A stretch of 64,000 nucleotides of DNA, taken from Buddleja alternifolia. Taxonomy: Eukaryota; Streptophyta; Magnoliopsida; Lamiales; Scrophulariaceae. The notes beneath the pieces were generated by a model. The model was given only the letters and a program-made list of their open reading frames with translations. It did not search any database and was not told the DNA's origin. Position 1 is the stretch's first letter. The number at the start of each line of letters is the position of its first letter. The position numbers and the translations under genes are program-made. Below, in pieces: positions 22,666 to 34,237 of this stretch. The DNA is taken from contig CM033406.1 in NCBI GenBank assembly GCA_019426215.1, forward strand, positions 945,001 through 1,009,000, in the 5' to 3' direction.

Positions 22666-23451
22666 CTAGCAAGTCAATTTTACAACAAATATACCTTTAG
22701 TGCGCTCACGAGGAGGCTTAAGGCATTGATCTTTCCAGTGTCCCTTCTTCTTGCAGTTAAAGCACTTCACATCTTTCTTGATACCGCCCTTTGCTTGCAG
22801 TTTGTTGACCTTCTCCTTCTTCTTTTTCCCTTTGCTTTTGTTCTTACCAAAAGTAGGAGATGAAGAAGTGTCAGCAAGCAGCACATGCTTAGCCTTCTTG
22901 ACCGTTTCCTCAGCAGGGCGTAACATGTCCAACAACTCTGGAAGAGTGACAACTAATTGGTTCATGTTGAAACTCACTACAAACTGTTCGTAGGTAGGAG
23001 AGAGAGACTGAAGGACTAAATCAATAGCCAAGTCAGGATTTATCGGCACCTCCATATCGTTGAGTTTGTTCACCAAGGCAATTATTCTCAACACATGGTC
23101 AGTGATCGATGTTCCTTTAGTCATGCAAGCTCTAAACAACTCGCGAGAGATAGCAAACCTCTCACGGTGTGTCTTAACGCCGTACAGCTCCTGCAATGCA
23201 AAAATTATCTCTGATGCATGTTCCACATTCTCAGATTGGCTCTGTAACTCATTAGTCATGGAGGCCAGAATGAGACAACACACATAGATATCGTCCTTGC
23301 GCCATTTCTCATGCGCATCACGAGCGTCCCTTGGAGCATAATCAAGGCCTTCAGATTGCAGCATAATCTTAAGGTTGCGGTACCAGTCAGGGAAGTTCGA
23401 GCCATTTAGCTTATTAGTTTCAAGGATTACCGAGAGTGGAGTTTTAGCCAT
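22666..23451 (-). CDS. gag: C1 Gag polyprotein, intact
   Basis: This is a 261-codon open frame on the minus strand. It starts MAKTPLSVILETNKLNGSNF at 23451, which matches the usual start of copia Gag (here also A1: MTINPLSVLLEKNILTGPNY). The UBN2-type capsid domain covers about residues 10-190, with the conserved W-Y/W-L start, an HEKW motif and a predicted helical core. A basic linker (KSKGKKKKEKVNK) is followed by a CCHC zinc knuckle, CFNCKKKGHWKDQC, near residue 232, for RNA packaging. The frame stops 20 residues after the knuckle with no protease fused, so Gag here is a separate product. It is the only undamaged gag in the window. The long open frame in an otherwise non-coding element suggests selection or recent activity. 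Confidence 0.9.
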   Translation of the reverse strand: MAKTPLSVILETNKLNGSNFPDWYRNLKIMLQSEGLDYAPRDARDAHEKWRKDDIYVCCLILASMTNELQSQSENVEHASEIIFALQELYGVKTHRERFAISRELFRACMTKGTSITDHVLRIIALVNKLNDMEVPINPDLAIDLVLQSLSPTYEQFVVSFNMNQLVVTLPELLDMLRPAEETVKKAKHVLLADTSSSPTFGKNKSKGKKKKEKVNKLQAKGGIKKDVKCFNCKKKGHWKDQCLKPPRERTKGIFVVKLTC

Positions 23452-25806
23452 TTAACTGTTACTTTGCGAAAATGGAAAAACATTAGCATTCAATCATAGA
23501 TTATATTCACATGATATTATGGAAATTTTAACATCACGTGTGCTCCCACTACTTTTTGAATTCCATCACCCCACTGACAGAAGACAAAAAACTCGACCAT
23601 TTCCAGTGGGCTCAAGATGCCATGTATCCCATACCTCATTCCACAACTCGTGAGACAATGGGCAATAATACACGACTAAGCACAATAGCCCCATCCACCT
23701 CCAGGTGGTTCTTGAGATGTTTGCCTCACATTTCATGTACGTCCCGAGAACACAATGCAACCGTACACAAGTCTGCATTTAAGTTTGACCCATCAAATTT
23801 TCACAACATAACAGTAGCCAGGTGGTCCCACGACTCATGGATGACTCCTTAGCGAAACTGAAACCCGTGTGCCCTTCTAATATAACATCATTGTTATATA
23901 AAATGCTTAAATATGAGATTATACACTTAATCTTGCCACCATTCCACGACTCGTGAGATAATGATGACAAGCCTCGTGCTATTCCCTCTCATATTTAGTG
24001 ATGGAAGGCACTGGACCTAATCAAGGAGCTTCCGGGCCCCCGATTTCTCCATTTATGGACTTAATATTTTAACATGGGGTTTTTCACATACACGGTCTCA
24101 CCATTTTCAGTTATTTATCTTTCTTAGGTGATCATGCAACACAACATATCAAATACAAGATACTCACAATACGTAACAATGAGCACGCTTATATAAATAA
24201 AGCGGTAAATGTGACCCCGAGCCATCAAGGTGTTGACCAATCTAATCTAAGGACACGGACCCTGTACTAAGGTCTTCATAGCTCCTCGAGCTTGAACGTC
24301 TCCAACTTCGTCTTCAAGATGTCTTCATCTCTGTCTTCAAATTACAACAATACATGAGAAAAGGAAACCTCACTCTCTCATGTACATAAAATGAAAACAT
24401 GGCATGTAGGCCTCAAATTAAAACGACTAGTCTATGGCTCGACCCAGATCACCACATAATCACATAATACATGCTCGTATCATGTTTTCATAAACATAAA
24501 TTTACCGACTTTAATTAAGGATAATCTAATTAAATTAGTGGATCAATTAATTATTTCTAAAAACAAATTTCAAAAAATCCTATGGAAAAGCATAATTCTC
24601 CATTAATCCGAAAATTAATTCAATTTCCAAAACTCTAATATTATTCTATTCCATGAATCAATTAATATCATATTAGTTTTTCAAGAACTAAATAGTAAAT
24701 ACATGTTTTGAAAAACCAATGAAAAAGTCCACTATTCCATTTAACCCGGAAAAAAAAATCCAAATTCAAAAAATTATTTATTTTATTCAACTTTCAAAGT
24801 CCATAAAATACCAATTTTATCTCATTCTTGTAATTCAAATAAAACTCACAATCTTCGAAAGTCCTTGAAGAAGTCCACTTCTTCATTTAATCACCAAGGC
24901 TCCCAATTTCAAAAATATCAATTTTATTTTAATATCGAAAGTCAATAAAAGACCAATTTTATCTCGTCCTTCCAAACTTCAAATGAAAACCCATATTTTG
25001 AAAAGCCATGAAGAAATCATTTCTTCAAATGGGCCCAATTTCAAAAATTCAATTTTATTGTAATTTCGAAAGTCAATAAAATACCAATTTTATTTCGTCT
25101 TTTCGAAATTAAAATAAAAGAACCATATTTTTTTAAATCCATGAAGAAGCCCATTTTCAAAAACTCAATTTTTATTTTAATTTCAAAAGTCAATAAAATG
25201 CCAATTTTATTTCCTCCTTTCAAAATATAAATAAAAGCCTATGTTTTTTAAAAGTCCATTTTTAGGCTTAAGCCCAAAAATATATTCGATTGCATTTTAA
25301 ACCCAAAACATAAAATTTCAAAATAGCCCCACAGGGACTAAATTGCAATTTACCAAAAATTGGAAAAACAATAGGGTCTAAACCCTAGTGGCCCGCCGTG
25401 TCGCTTTTGATTTGCCAGGACAAAAACCCATAGCCCCGACCCGTATGCTGCCACGTACAGTGGCGCTATATCCATTAGCACTGCTCGCGACGGCTTCGGC
25501 AGTTCCAGCGGATCCGCGATGGCACGCGAGTGCCGTCGTGGGTTTAATTATTCTTTTCAGCCATAGAACCCAAACACGCATGAACCTTTACAAATTAAAA
25601 ACACAGCAATCCAAGTTTCGTTGAAAACATAACTTTCAGATTTCGAAAAATCCATTTTTCAGATACAAATTAATTTACAAATTTAAACGATTTTAATCGG
25701 TCCAAAAATAAAATCAGAAACCCCAATCCATTTTACATGCGATAAAATAAATTTAAAGCACATAAACATAAACACAGGTAAAGAATCCAAGCCATGTCAA
25801 AACCTT
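23452..25806 (-). mobile_element. C1 5' leader region
   Basis: About 2.35 kb lies between the primer site and the gag ATG on the minus strand. The same leader is present in C2 (44792-45609 plus 55714-56918), so its length is a family property. It includes an AT-rich tandem repeat (about 24770-25260) and a GC-rich island (about 25385-25530). Overlapping open frames on both strands over the GC island (25378-25624) are compositional and are not genes. Confidence 0.7.
24770..25260. repeat. Imperfect ~115-bp tandem repeat in the C leader
   Basis: Four or so units share a core such as AAAGTCAATAAAATACCAATT, followed by TTTAT and CCTTTCAAAAT and then a GAAGAAG stretch (near 24795, 24930, 25065 and 25185). 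C2 carries the same array on the plus strand near 45365-45600 and 55714-56060, and B2 landed inside it. Confidence 0.65.
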
Positions 25807-25818
25807 GCTCTGATACCA
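25807..25818 (-). promoter_or_regulatory. C1 primer-binding site
   Basis: On the minus strand this is TGGTATCAGAGC, one base after the LTR end at 25820. It is a perfect match to the 3' end complement of initiator-Met tRNA. Confidence 0.92.
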
Positions 25819-25819
25819 C

Positions 25820-28116
25820 TGTTGGGATCGGTGGTGCCCCTGGGGATGCCGGCGTAGCGGAAAATACAAATTTATAAATTAAAACAACATCTCAGAATTA
25901 GGGTTAGGTAGATATGATACTATTGGATTCAAAAACTAACAGAAAGTGAGCTTTCTCGTGTTTATCTCTTGAAGATCAAAAAGCAGCAACGTCTTTTTAA
26001 GCAACTCCCTGCTACACTTCTCCGGATGGATTTGCTCTAGCGCCCCAACCAAGTGTTGCGCCTCTAAGTTTATCCATACCTTAGCTCGGACCCTTGATTA
26101 TCTCCACCAGTGCCAGCCAAGAGAATATCGAATTTTGGCTTATGAGAAAAGGGGGTAGGAATATATTTTGGTATTTTTGGTATTCAACACATGAGTTGGA
26201 AGAAATTCTTGTGAAAGATATGGAAAGGAAAAGATAAAGAGAAAGAATTACACAAACCCTAGTTATGTAAAAGTCAATTAGATTAAACTTGTTAACCAAT
26301 ATAATATATATAGGCATACACATACGGCACCATCCAATATCCTACACGCCTATCTTAGGCATATAGATATATGTATATCTTCTATATATATATAATATCT
26401 AATACTAATTAGCACATGCTAATTAAGAAAAACAATCAATTAAATAATATATATGCATATAAAAGTTACCAACCAAGTTGGTCAACCCTGACGCACACGC
26501 CTCTTTACATATATACGGCGTGTATAAATGTGTATATACATATATATAAATAATATATTATATTATTTGATTTGATTTTTTTCTTTATCTCTCTTCCTTA
26601 GTTAATTAAATCCACTAATTAATTAACAAAATTTTTTCATATATTTGAGATCCTTTCCAAATATATAAGATCTACCAAATAACATCATTCCATATAATTA
26701 GTCAACTAATTAAATAAATAGATCTTACCATATCCACAATATCTATCCTAATATATTTATAAAATCTTTCCATATCAATTAGTCACCTAATTGATTAGAC
26801 TAGATCCTACCAAATATATACAAGATATATTATATATATATATATATAAACTTGGTGAATAAGAAAAAAATCCTCCACCAATTCCACACATGTACACGCC
26901 TATACGTGTAACAATATATGTATATATATATAATCCTCTTTCACACATTAATCAATTAGAAAACAAATTAATTAACTAGTCTTTCATAATTTAATATTCC
27001 AATATTAAATTATAAGAATGTTATTAATTAAGACAACTTAATTAAGTTATTCCTTTTTCCCGATTAATTAATTCCAATTAATTAATCTCTCCAGGAATTT
27101 ACAAAGAATTAACTAGCCAATAGATACTGCACTAAGTTAGTGTGTAACCCCTTACACTCATTAACAAGCTAGCAATAAGTCCTCCCATAGGATAGTTTAA
27201 TTATTCATAATAATTAACTAGGCCTTGGATTAACTTCACCAATTAACCCAAGGCACCTATCGGTCGTGGATTGACGTCTAGCAACGTCGCCACTACTTCC
27301 TAGATGTTAATGATAAAAGGCAAACCTATCCAGATTTTGATCTTTATGCGACTCGAATCCCTTCATCTTTTTCCCGTCTAAGCCCTAGGATTTGGCTACG
27401 GTCGAAACCCTAGTAGCCTAAAAAATATGACTATGTTGGATCCACTAATGATCCGGTCTTCTAAGCAAGGATCACTAATCCCTCTTATAAGATTATGCTC
27501 TGGCCAGATACTTTTCTCAATCATTCAGCTTCACTCAACAACATAGGAAATACCAGGCAAATAGCCCTGGATGAATCCCTTGACGACTGCCACTTGTTCC
27601 GCTGTGCTACCTGACTATACAAAACATACACGTCGTATGACTCTCCTGGAGTGCACGTGCATATCAAAGTATAGTGGGTAGCACCCTTTTCAATGACATC
27701 TAAGGTCTAAGGATTATCTCACACTTCGAGACCCAAGGACTCCAAGTTCGACGGCACCAACGAGGAATCGTTGGTGGGGCCGTTCAATTCCATACTCACC
27801 CAAAGTATGAATCTTCATGCATGTATTGGCCATACTAGCCATCGACAATAAAATGCGTCAACCTCTTGGGAGAGTTACATGCACGAACAAGTCTTCGCGA
27901 GGCCAGTGATATCCCACATCTCATAGCCTCTATGACTTGGAACGTATTTTAGGATTACGGTCTTTGAGAGCATTCCATAGGTATCCTGACCGCCTCCCCT
28001 AACCAAATGTAATCCATGGGAATTCCAACAGTTTTGATATAATCTAAATGATAAAACTGACATAGTGTTTATGATCCAGTGTTCAAGCTAACATATGGCT
28101 CGCCGAGCATACAACA
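25820..28116 (-). mobile_element. C1 5' LTR, complete
   Basis: This is 2297 bp on the minus strand, from TGTTGTATGCTCGG at 28116 to CCGATCCCAACA at 25820. It matches 917-2520 (C1 3' LTR) and 42647-44777 (C2). It carries TA/AT-rich stretches near 26300-26560 and 26830-26850. It abuts gypsy pol at 28117. Confidence 0.88.
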
Positions 28117-28903
28117 ATTTCAAATATCTTGTGTCCTAATATCAAAGTAGAACCCAATGTTCTTGAAAAGAGCAAAGTCGCACAAGATCAAGGTCGCACA
28201 ATCTAAGGACTTAAGGGAAAAGATCCTTCAGCGAAATAGTCCTGGATTTAATGTTGCAGAGGACGGTCGGATACGATGTAAAAATAGGGTGTGTGTGCCT
28301 AATGATGCTGGTGTAAAGAAATTAATTTTGGATAAAGCTCATCGCTCAAAATATACCATACATCCTGGAGGTAATAAGATTTACATAGATTTAAATCAGC
28401 ATTACTAGTGGGTCAATATAAAGAACCAGGTTGAGGAGTATGTCTCAAGATGCTTCACTTGTCAACAAGTGAAAACAGAACATCAACAACCTTCTGGACT
28501 TTTACAGCCTTTAGAAATACCCGAGTGGAAATGGGAATATATAGCAATGGACTTCGTAACTGATTTATCACGAACCTTAAGTGGTCATGATGCTATTTGG
28601 ATAGGTTCACAAAATTAGCTCATTTCTTACCAATCCGAAAGGTGGATCCTCTCCATAAGTTAGCCCGTTTATACATGAAAAAATTGTGAGACTACACGGT
28701 GTTCCAGTTAACATTGTCTCTGATGGAGACCCAAGGTTCGTTTCACAATTTTGTAAAATCTTACATGATGTATTAGAACCTAAACAAAGCTTTAGCAAAA
28801 CAGCCCACCCTTAGTCAGATAGACAATCTGAGCGAGAATAAAATACTCGAAGATATGTTGCGAGCATGTGTTTTGGATTTTAAAGGAAATTGGGATCAAT
28901 ACA
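28117..28903 (+). pseudogene. pol: G1 Ty3/gypsy integrase, N-terminal part, decayed
   Basis: Frames around 28157-28408 and onward show the gypsy H2C2 zinc domain (AHRSKYTIHPGGNK then CFTCQQVK) and the start of the integrase core (YIAMDFVTDL, first Asp; IVSDGDPRF, second Asp; SDRQSERE region, Glu). There are stops near 28406 and 28811 and frameshifts. The left side is cut by C1 at 28116. The right side is cut by A1 inside the motif for GNWDQY, and the gene resumes at 38502. This is the oldest layer in the window. Confidence 0.85.
28899..28903. repeat. Target-site duplication of A1, left copy (ATACA)
   Basis: The five bases before A1 are ATACA and the five after it (38502-38506) are ATACC. They differ in one base. 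The host codons read through when one copy is counted (tac ... cta), which confirms the site. Confidence 0.75.
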
Positions 28904-30484
28904 TGTTAGAGCATATGCCCTCGAATGCCATAAAGAGGATAGATTTATAGGGCATAAACATTGTAACTAAACTATGGTTTTTCTATTAATATAAGGCAGT
29001 TGATTGTTGTTTTCTTATAGACATTTATAAGGTGTGAATAAACAACGTAAAGTCCTTGATGACAAGGCGAACCTTCTACCTCCTATGGGATAGGAGGAAA
29101 GGCACTAGAATGGTTTGACCCTTGACATCTAAAAGGGTTCGCAAGTCTAAGAAGTATTGATTGGGCATCAATAGTGAATAAAGACTTGTATGATGTAAGT
29201 TTCGACAGAGAAAGTGTTAGTCGTACACTATGGAAATGGTAGTGGGATCTTATATCATAGATGTGTCAGTTGGACTGATATGTTCGAACACAGCTCGCAT
29301 CAGTTCATCACATGGGTATTCACTCATTGACAGTCAATGATGAAACTGATAAGTAGTGATAGGTACATGTGAACCTCTGACCTGAGAAATCGAGTTGAAG
29401 ATGTACTTGTGACATCAAGTCTGTCATTAGAGTAGTTAGATTCAAATCACCTATTGGTGGAATCGACCTCGAAGTGCGACTTCATGGGCAAGTAGCATTG
29501 TTAACAGATTTGCAATATGGAATTTATTCTCTCATAAGTGAATGAGTAAAATATCCTATGCGATCATGAATAAGTGAGGATGAAAGTCTTTGGTCAAAGC
29601 ATTTAAATGCCTCGACTTATTATGAGCTTAGGCATATGGTCAAGTTATATGAGTTTGACTTTAAACCATGACTCTTACTTGATTGAGATATAAGAATAAA
29701 AGGTTTATACACGTACGGTATTCACGGCGTAAAGGTTTGGAAATGATCCTATTCATTCGTTCTCAATTGGGTTACGATGTGAGCCACGAGACTGGCTAGG
29801 TGTCACTCACTCCCCTTTGGATTCCTCCCAATTGCCTTTTGAGATGAACCTAAAGAGTCGCGCTTAAAGGAAGTGCAAAAGGAAAAACATGGGAAAAAGA
29901 CTTGAGAGAAATTCATGGCATTGGATGCCGTAATTAATTAATTAATTATTGGATAATTTAATTAATTAATTAAATTAATGAGTTAATTAATTTCTTGGAG
30001 AAATTGAATTAATTGGCTCATCAATTTATTTATTGGATAAATAAATTATCCGATTAATTAATTAGCAAGCAAGACGAAAGCCCGAAGGCTTCCGAGCCCA
30101 CTAAGGGGCGGCCAAATAGACGCCCAAATAGGGCTCTTGCATGCTAGGGTTATTGTTTCATAATGATATAAATATATCACAAGGTGAAAAATAACACAAG
30201 GCAACTTACATAACTTTCTCTGCAAGAAAAAGTCTCCCACCTCTCTCACTCTCTCTAGCCGTCTTTGACAAGGAAGAAACGAGGAGTTTTTCTCTTTTGA
30301 TTCCGGCGTGACGAATTAGAGACGTTGGCAAATTCGGCGTTAGAGAAAAGGATCACGTTCAGAAATCAACATACGCGAGAACGATAATCTTTCTATACAC
30401 AATTAAACACGAGGATTAGAGATGATTCGGGCTTTGGGAATTAAATTTACTTTCCGCTGCGTTTTATTCGAATAATTCCCAACA
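28904..30484 (+). mobile_element. A1 5' LTR
   Basis: Starts TGTTAGAGCATATGCCC and ends ATAATTCCCAACA. A TATAAATA box is at 30167-30174 after an ATTAATTAA-rich stretch (29930-30060). Most of it is matched by 36898-38501. Confidence 0.92.
30167..30174 (+). promoter_or_regulatory. TATA box of the family A LTR
   Basis: TATAAATA in GATATAAATATATCAC. The same sequence is in the 3' LTR near 38186, and similar boxes are in A2 on the minus strand (57234-57241 and 63500-63507). Confidence 0.7.
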
Positions 30485-30485
30485 G

Positions 30486-30498
30486 TGGTATCAGAGCC
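30486..30498 (+). promoter_or_regulatory. A1 primer-binding site
   Basis: TGGTATCAGAGCC, one base after the LTR end, matches the initiator-Met tRNA 3' end complement. Confidence 0.92.
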
Positions 30499-30661
30499 AA
30501 TCTATGAATTCTGTGTTTAATTGCTTGTGTGATTGACTGTTTTTTTTTCCGCATTTTGAGGCCTGCTTTGAAAGTGTTTTTCATATGATATTCTGCAGTT
30601 TTTTCATGAAAGTTGTAGTTTAATGAGTTGCGAATCTGGGCATATAAATTTTATGAGAATC

Positions 30662-30743
30662 GGAGAAGTATAATCCCGAGACGAGCGCGACGCAAAAAGA
30701 GTGCGCAGTCTCGGGATTATACTTCTCCTTTTGCGTCGCGCTC
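30662..30743 (+). other. Exact pseudoknot-type inverted repeats in the A1 leader
   Basis: Arm X at 30662-30682 (21 nt) is the perfect inverse complement of X' at 30708-30728. Arm Y at 30683-30697 (15 nt) is the perfect inverse complement of Y' at 30729-30743. The order is X, Y, a 10-nt spacer, X', Y', so in RNA both stems can form only as an H-type pseudoknot, or one stem at a time. A2 has the X-Y region in diverged form (near 62945-62985, minus strand), which suggests X'Y' is a derived inverted copy in A1. It lies about 180 nt after the primer site, where packaging and dimer signals are usually found. Confidence 0.7.
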
Positions 30744-32351
30744 CCATTGTGCACACAGCGTGCGCACTGCGCACACTGGGTGGGCCCCAACGCCGTGCCA
30801 TTTCACGGCGCCGGTCGGAGGGGCTGGCCAGACGCTGGGCGTCCAGCCAAGCACGATTAAACCGTGCGCTGGGCGCACAGACCTGTTTCAAGGGCCGGGT
30901 TTTCGTGACTCGGGCCCTAATGGGTCGGGTTATATTTTCCTAAGGTCCAAATTTTAATTGAATAGGTGTTTGGGCTATTTTAGTTATCCGGGTGGGTCAA
31001 AAGGATGATGACCCGGATTAGTTATTGGGCCTAATTAATTAATTTTGAATATGCCAATGGTTGGTAATTTAATTTTGATAAAATTAAGCCAAATATAGTT
31101 TTTATTGATTTTTATTTGAATGAAATAATTAATTAATAAACTCTTGGAGAATTTTATTTATTAAGTTATTTATTTAAATAAAGAACTCTCATAAATAGGA
31201 TTATTTTCATATGAATCAATAAAATTTGGAATTTTATTGTGGAAATTAATTAAGTTGGACTAATTAATTTTTATTAATCACCAACATAAGTGTTTTATTT
31301 ATCGCGAGCATGTATTATGTGATGGTGACATATGTCTATGGGCTTAGGTTGCTTCTTTTGATTATGTATTTCTTTTGATGGGTTGTAAGGGCCGGTTTGA
31401 GCCCATTTTATTTTATTTCTAGAGTTATGTATAGGTTTTAAATTACCTGTTGTAATAAATAGAAATAGAATAGGCCTTTCAAGATGGAGATCATGCAAAA
31501 GAAGAGGAGCTTGGAGCCCACGAAGATTAGCCAGGCTTTTCTTTTTCAATTTTATGATGGCCCATTGGTTTGGGCTCTCTAGATAAAAGCCCATAGACAT
31601 GTGTGTTGTTTTATTGTTTTCAATGCATGTTCATTAATTGTATGAAGCATGTGTGTTATCAATATGCGCTATATAAATTGGTAAATGTGCAAAGTGAGAC
31701 GAAATAAATGTTTTGAACATGAATTCTCCCAAACAAAAATAATACTAAGTTTGTAAGGGGTGCTAGGCATCCTTTCCCTCCACTAAACTTAATAAGATCA
31801 AGGATTAAATCCATATGTGGCAACTTCCCAGTAAGTGGGGGTCATATATTAAGATTTAATTCTAGAATTTTATTAAGTGCATTGGATGCCTTAATCGAGA
31901 CATATTTCACCCCAAATATCGTTAAAGGGTTGCAAGGTGAAATTCAAATGTTAGATTGTGAGGAGTTAGTGAGAATGAACTTAGATAGTCCACATTATCA
32001 ATAAATCGTTAAAGGGTTGCGGTGTTTGTGGATTATGGGATAAATATGATTGAACCGTCTATTTGATAGATTGATGTTTGACATCACTTTCATTAAGTAA
32101 TGGACCAAATATCGTTAAAGGGTTGTCATCCATTATATTAATTAAAGAACTCAATCCCCACCACGAAGTTTTCCTCAACCATCGCTTCCGTCATTTCACA
32201 GTGGGAGTGTGGAATTTCGAAAAATGTAGTGGGAGCCAAGTTATAAGTCGAAGTCCTTGATTTTAAACTTGGTCTTAGTTTAGTCCAATATTCTAATTAA
32301 GTCTGGTTTATTTTCTACAGTTATTTGTTTTATCTCTCTCGTTTTTCAAAA
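30744..32351 (+). mobile_element. A1 leader, remainder
   Basis: A GC-rich stretch (30744-30940, with further short palindromes such as TGCGCACTGCGCA) is followed by AT-rich non-coding DNA up to gag. A phrase like ATCGTTAAAGGGTTG recurs three to four times (near 31917, 32007 and 32110). The open frames over the GC-rich part occur on both strands and are not genes. Confidence 0.6.
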
Positions 32352-33176
32352 ATGACAATCAACCCACTTTCCGTATTACTCGAAAAGAATATCCTTACTG
32401 GACCCAACTACGTGGATTGGCTAAGGAATTTGAGAATAGTTCTCAATATGGAGTCTCTAGGATACGTGTTAGACACTGATATCCCTGCTCCTCCTGCCAG
32501 AACACGTGCCAATGACGAAGAAGTCCAAGCTCATGAAAAATGGGTGAAGGACAACGTCCGAGTGCGTGGGTACATTCTTGGCTCTCTGACGAATGAGCTA
32601 CAGAGGTCCCATGACAAGATGACCACGGCGAGGGCTATCTTGACGCACTTGGTCGAGCTCTATGGTGAGCACAGTAGGACTGCTAGATATGAAATATCTA
32701 AAGAGCTCTTCGGAGCCAAAATGAGAGAAGGGGAGAAAGTTGGGGATCATGTCCTCAAAATGATATCGAGGATCGAGAGATTGGAAGCTCTCGATTTTAC
32801 AATGAACCCGCAACTTCAGACCGATCTTATCTTGCAGTCCTTTCCTGATTTTTTTTCCCAATTCGTCATGAACTTCAATTGCAATGAGATCGAATGCAAC
32901 TTAGCTGGGCTAATGAATAAATTAATTACTGCACAATCTCAATTGAAGCCCAAGGGAAAAGAGACTGCCTTGGTTATCACTTCTGGGCCCAGACGGGCGA
33001 AGAATAAGAAGAGAAAAACTAAGAAGCAGGCTGGCAAGCTTGGATCTTAGGGTGGTGTCGATAAAGGAAAAGGGAAAGCTCCTGTGATTCACAAGCAAAA
33101 GGGGCCACAAAAGACAGACAGATGCCTACACTGCGGTGAGCTGGGCCACTAGAGAAGGAACTGTTCGAATGTGGGG
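32352..33176 (+). pseudogene. gag: A1 gag, interrupted
   Basis: The start is MTINPLSVLLEKNILTGPNY at 32352; an upstream in-frame Met at 32325 is less likely because other copia Gags begin here. The UBN2-type capsid domain is complete to about residue 210, followed by a basic linker rich in Lys/Arg. A TAG at 33048-33050 ends the frame. The same frame then continues to a zinc knuckle CLHCGELGH at about 33124, where a second TAG replaces a codon before RRNC. It would package the element's RNA but is truncated before the knuckle. Confidence 0.87.
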
Positions 33177-33620
33177 CCTGGCGCACAAGGTATGGAACTA
33201 TATGTTCATGAAACTTATTGTTCTATGACCGTCTTCTCTACATCTTGGATTCTTGACTCTGGAGCTAGTGCTCACATATGTTGTATGAATCAGGATTTGA
33301 TGCGAGAAAGGAAGTTGGACAACGATGAGGTGAAGATCAGAGTAGACAGCGGGCAAAGTCTCGCGTCTACTGCAATAGGATCTACCTCATTGTTTTTAAA
33401 TTCTGGACATGTACTATTACTGGATAATGTTTTGATTTTGCCTAATGGGCTTAAAAACGTTGTTTCTATTCCCGTTTTAGTTAAGAATGGTTACACTTTC
33501 CGTTTTATTGATGAACGGTGCAACATTTATTATGGTAATAAATGTGTAGGCTTTGCTTCTTTGATAAATGGACTGTATTACCTTAGTGTCCAGAATGAGT
33601 ATGCAGTGAATACTATATAA
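33171..33620 (+). pseudogene. pol: A1 protease region of pol
   Basis: The copia aspartic protease motif WILDSGASAHIC lies near 33244, with the active-site Asp present. The frame runs to a TAA at 33618-33620, just before the GAG-pre-integrase domain. In an intact copia this would be continuous with gag and integrase. Confidence 0.83.
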
Positions 33621-33704
33621 AGGAAACGTAGTAGGCTTGAAATAAACCAACGATTGATATGACACCTTCGACTAGGCCATGCTGGCGAACAAAAGATTCG
33701 CAAA

Positions 33705-34237
33705 ATGGAAAAAGATGGGCTAATTGGCCCACTGGGATTGGATCCCTATCCTACTTGTGAATCTTGTCTCAAGGGCAAGATAGCTAGATCGCCCTTCACA
33801 GGGAGCTTTGAAAGGGCCTCACAAATCTTAAGTTTAGTGCACACTGACGTTTGTGGTCCATTTGGAGAAATGGCCAGAGGAGGTTTCCTTTACTTTATCA
33901 CCTTCACAGACGACCATTCTCGATATGGTCTAGTGTACCTGATGAAGCATAAGTCTGAATCCATTGATAAGTTCAAGGAATTCAAGGCTTTAGTGGAAAA
34001 TCAAACAAGTCAACGTATAAAAACTCTTCTATCTCATCGAGGAGGAGAATATATGAGCGACGAGTTTGACTTATACCTCAGAGAGAATGGTATAGTATTA
34101 CAACTCACACCTCCAGCGACTCCACAGTTGAATAGAGTAGCAGAGCGAAGGAATCAAACCTTGTTGGTCAAGGTTCGCTCCATGCTTAGCTACACTGATT
34201 TACCCATTTCACTGTGGGGTCACGCGCTGCTTACAGC
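33705..34237 (+). pseudogene. pol: A1 integrase, N-terminal and core part
   Basis: The GAG-pre-integrase zinc domain (upstream LGHAGEQKI with CESCLKGK) is followed by the integrase core. The first Asp is in HTDVCGPF. The second Asp position reads SHRGGEY, so Asp has become His. The Glu is in VAERRNQ. The frame is cut at 34238 by a hAT-type element inside LLTA, and the frame seen to 34442 beyond that is transposon sequence. Inactive both from the lost Asp and from the insertion. Confidence 0.87.
34230..34237. repeat. 8-bp target duplication CTTACAGC, left copy
   Basis: CTTACAGC occurs again at 34816-34823. An exact 8-bp duplication is the hallmark of hAT transposition. Confidence 0.9.

Larger units (their letters stand above)
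917..28116 (-). mobile_element. C1: gag-only copia-like element, interrupted
   Basis: On the minus strand the order is 5' LTR (28116 to 25820), primer site (25818 to 25807), a long leader, gag (23451 to 22666), about 1.7 kb of non-coding DNA split by the B1 array, polypurine tract and 3' LTR (2520 down to 917, then cut by A3). Without B1 the internal region is about 4.9 kb and holds gag but no protease, integrase, reverse transcriptase or RNase H. This is the plan of non-autonomous gag-only (TR-GAG-like) elements, which depend on enzymes from a related element. Its right end abuts gypsy pol sequence at 28117. Confidence 0.75.

Noticed and set aside
23538..23970. Frames on both strands in the C1 leader (70-104 codons)
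   Set aside because: They have no domain, overlap each other, and are not kept open in C2.
25378..25624. Open frames on both strands in the C1 leader
   Set aside because: Same compositional effect in the GC-rich island; the matching part of C2 has no open frame.
30604..30957. Overlapping open frames of 80-109 codons on both strands
   Set aside because: They coincide with the GC-rich patch and inverted repeats of the A1 leader, overlap one another on both strands and have no domain; low stop density from composition.
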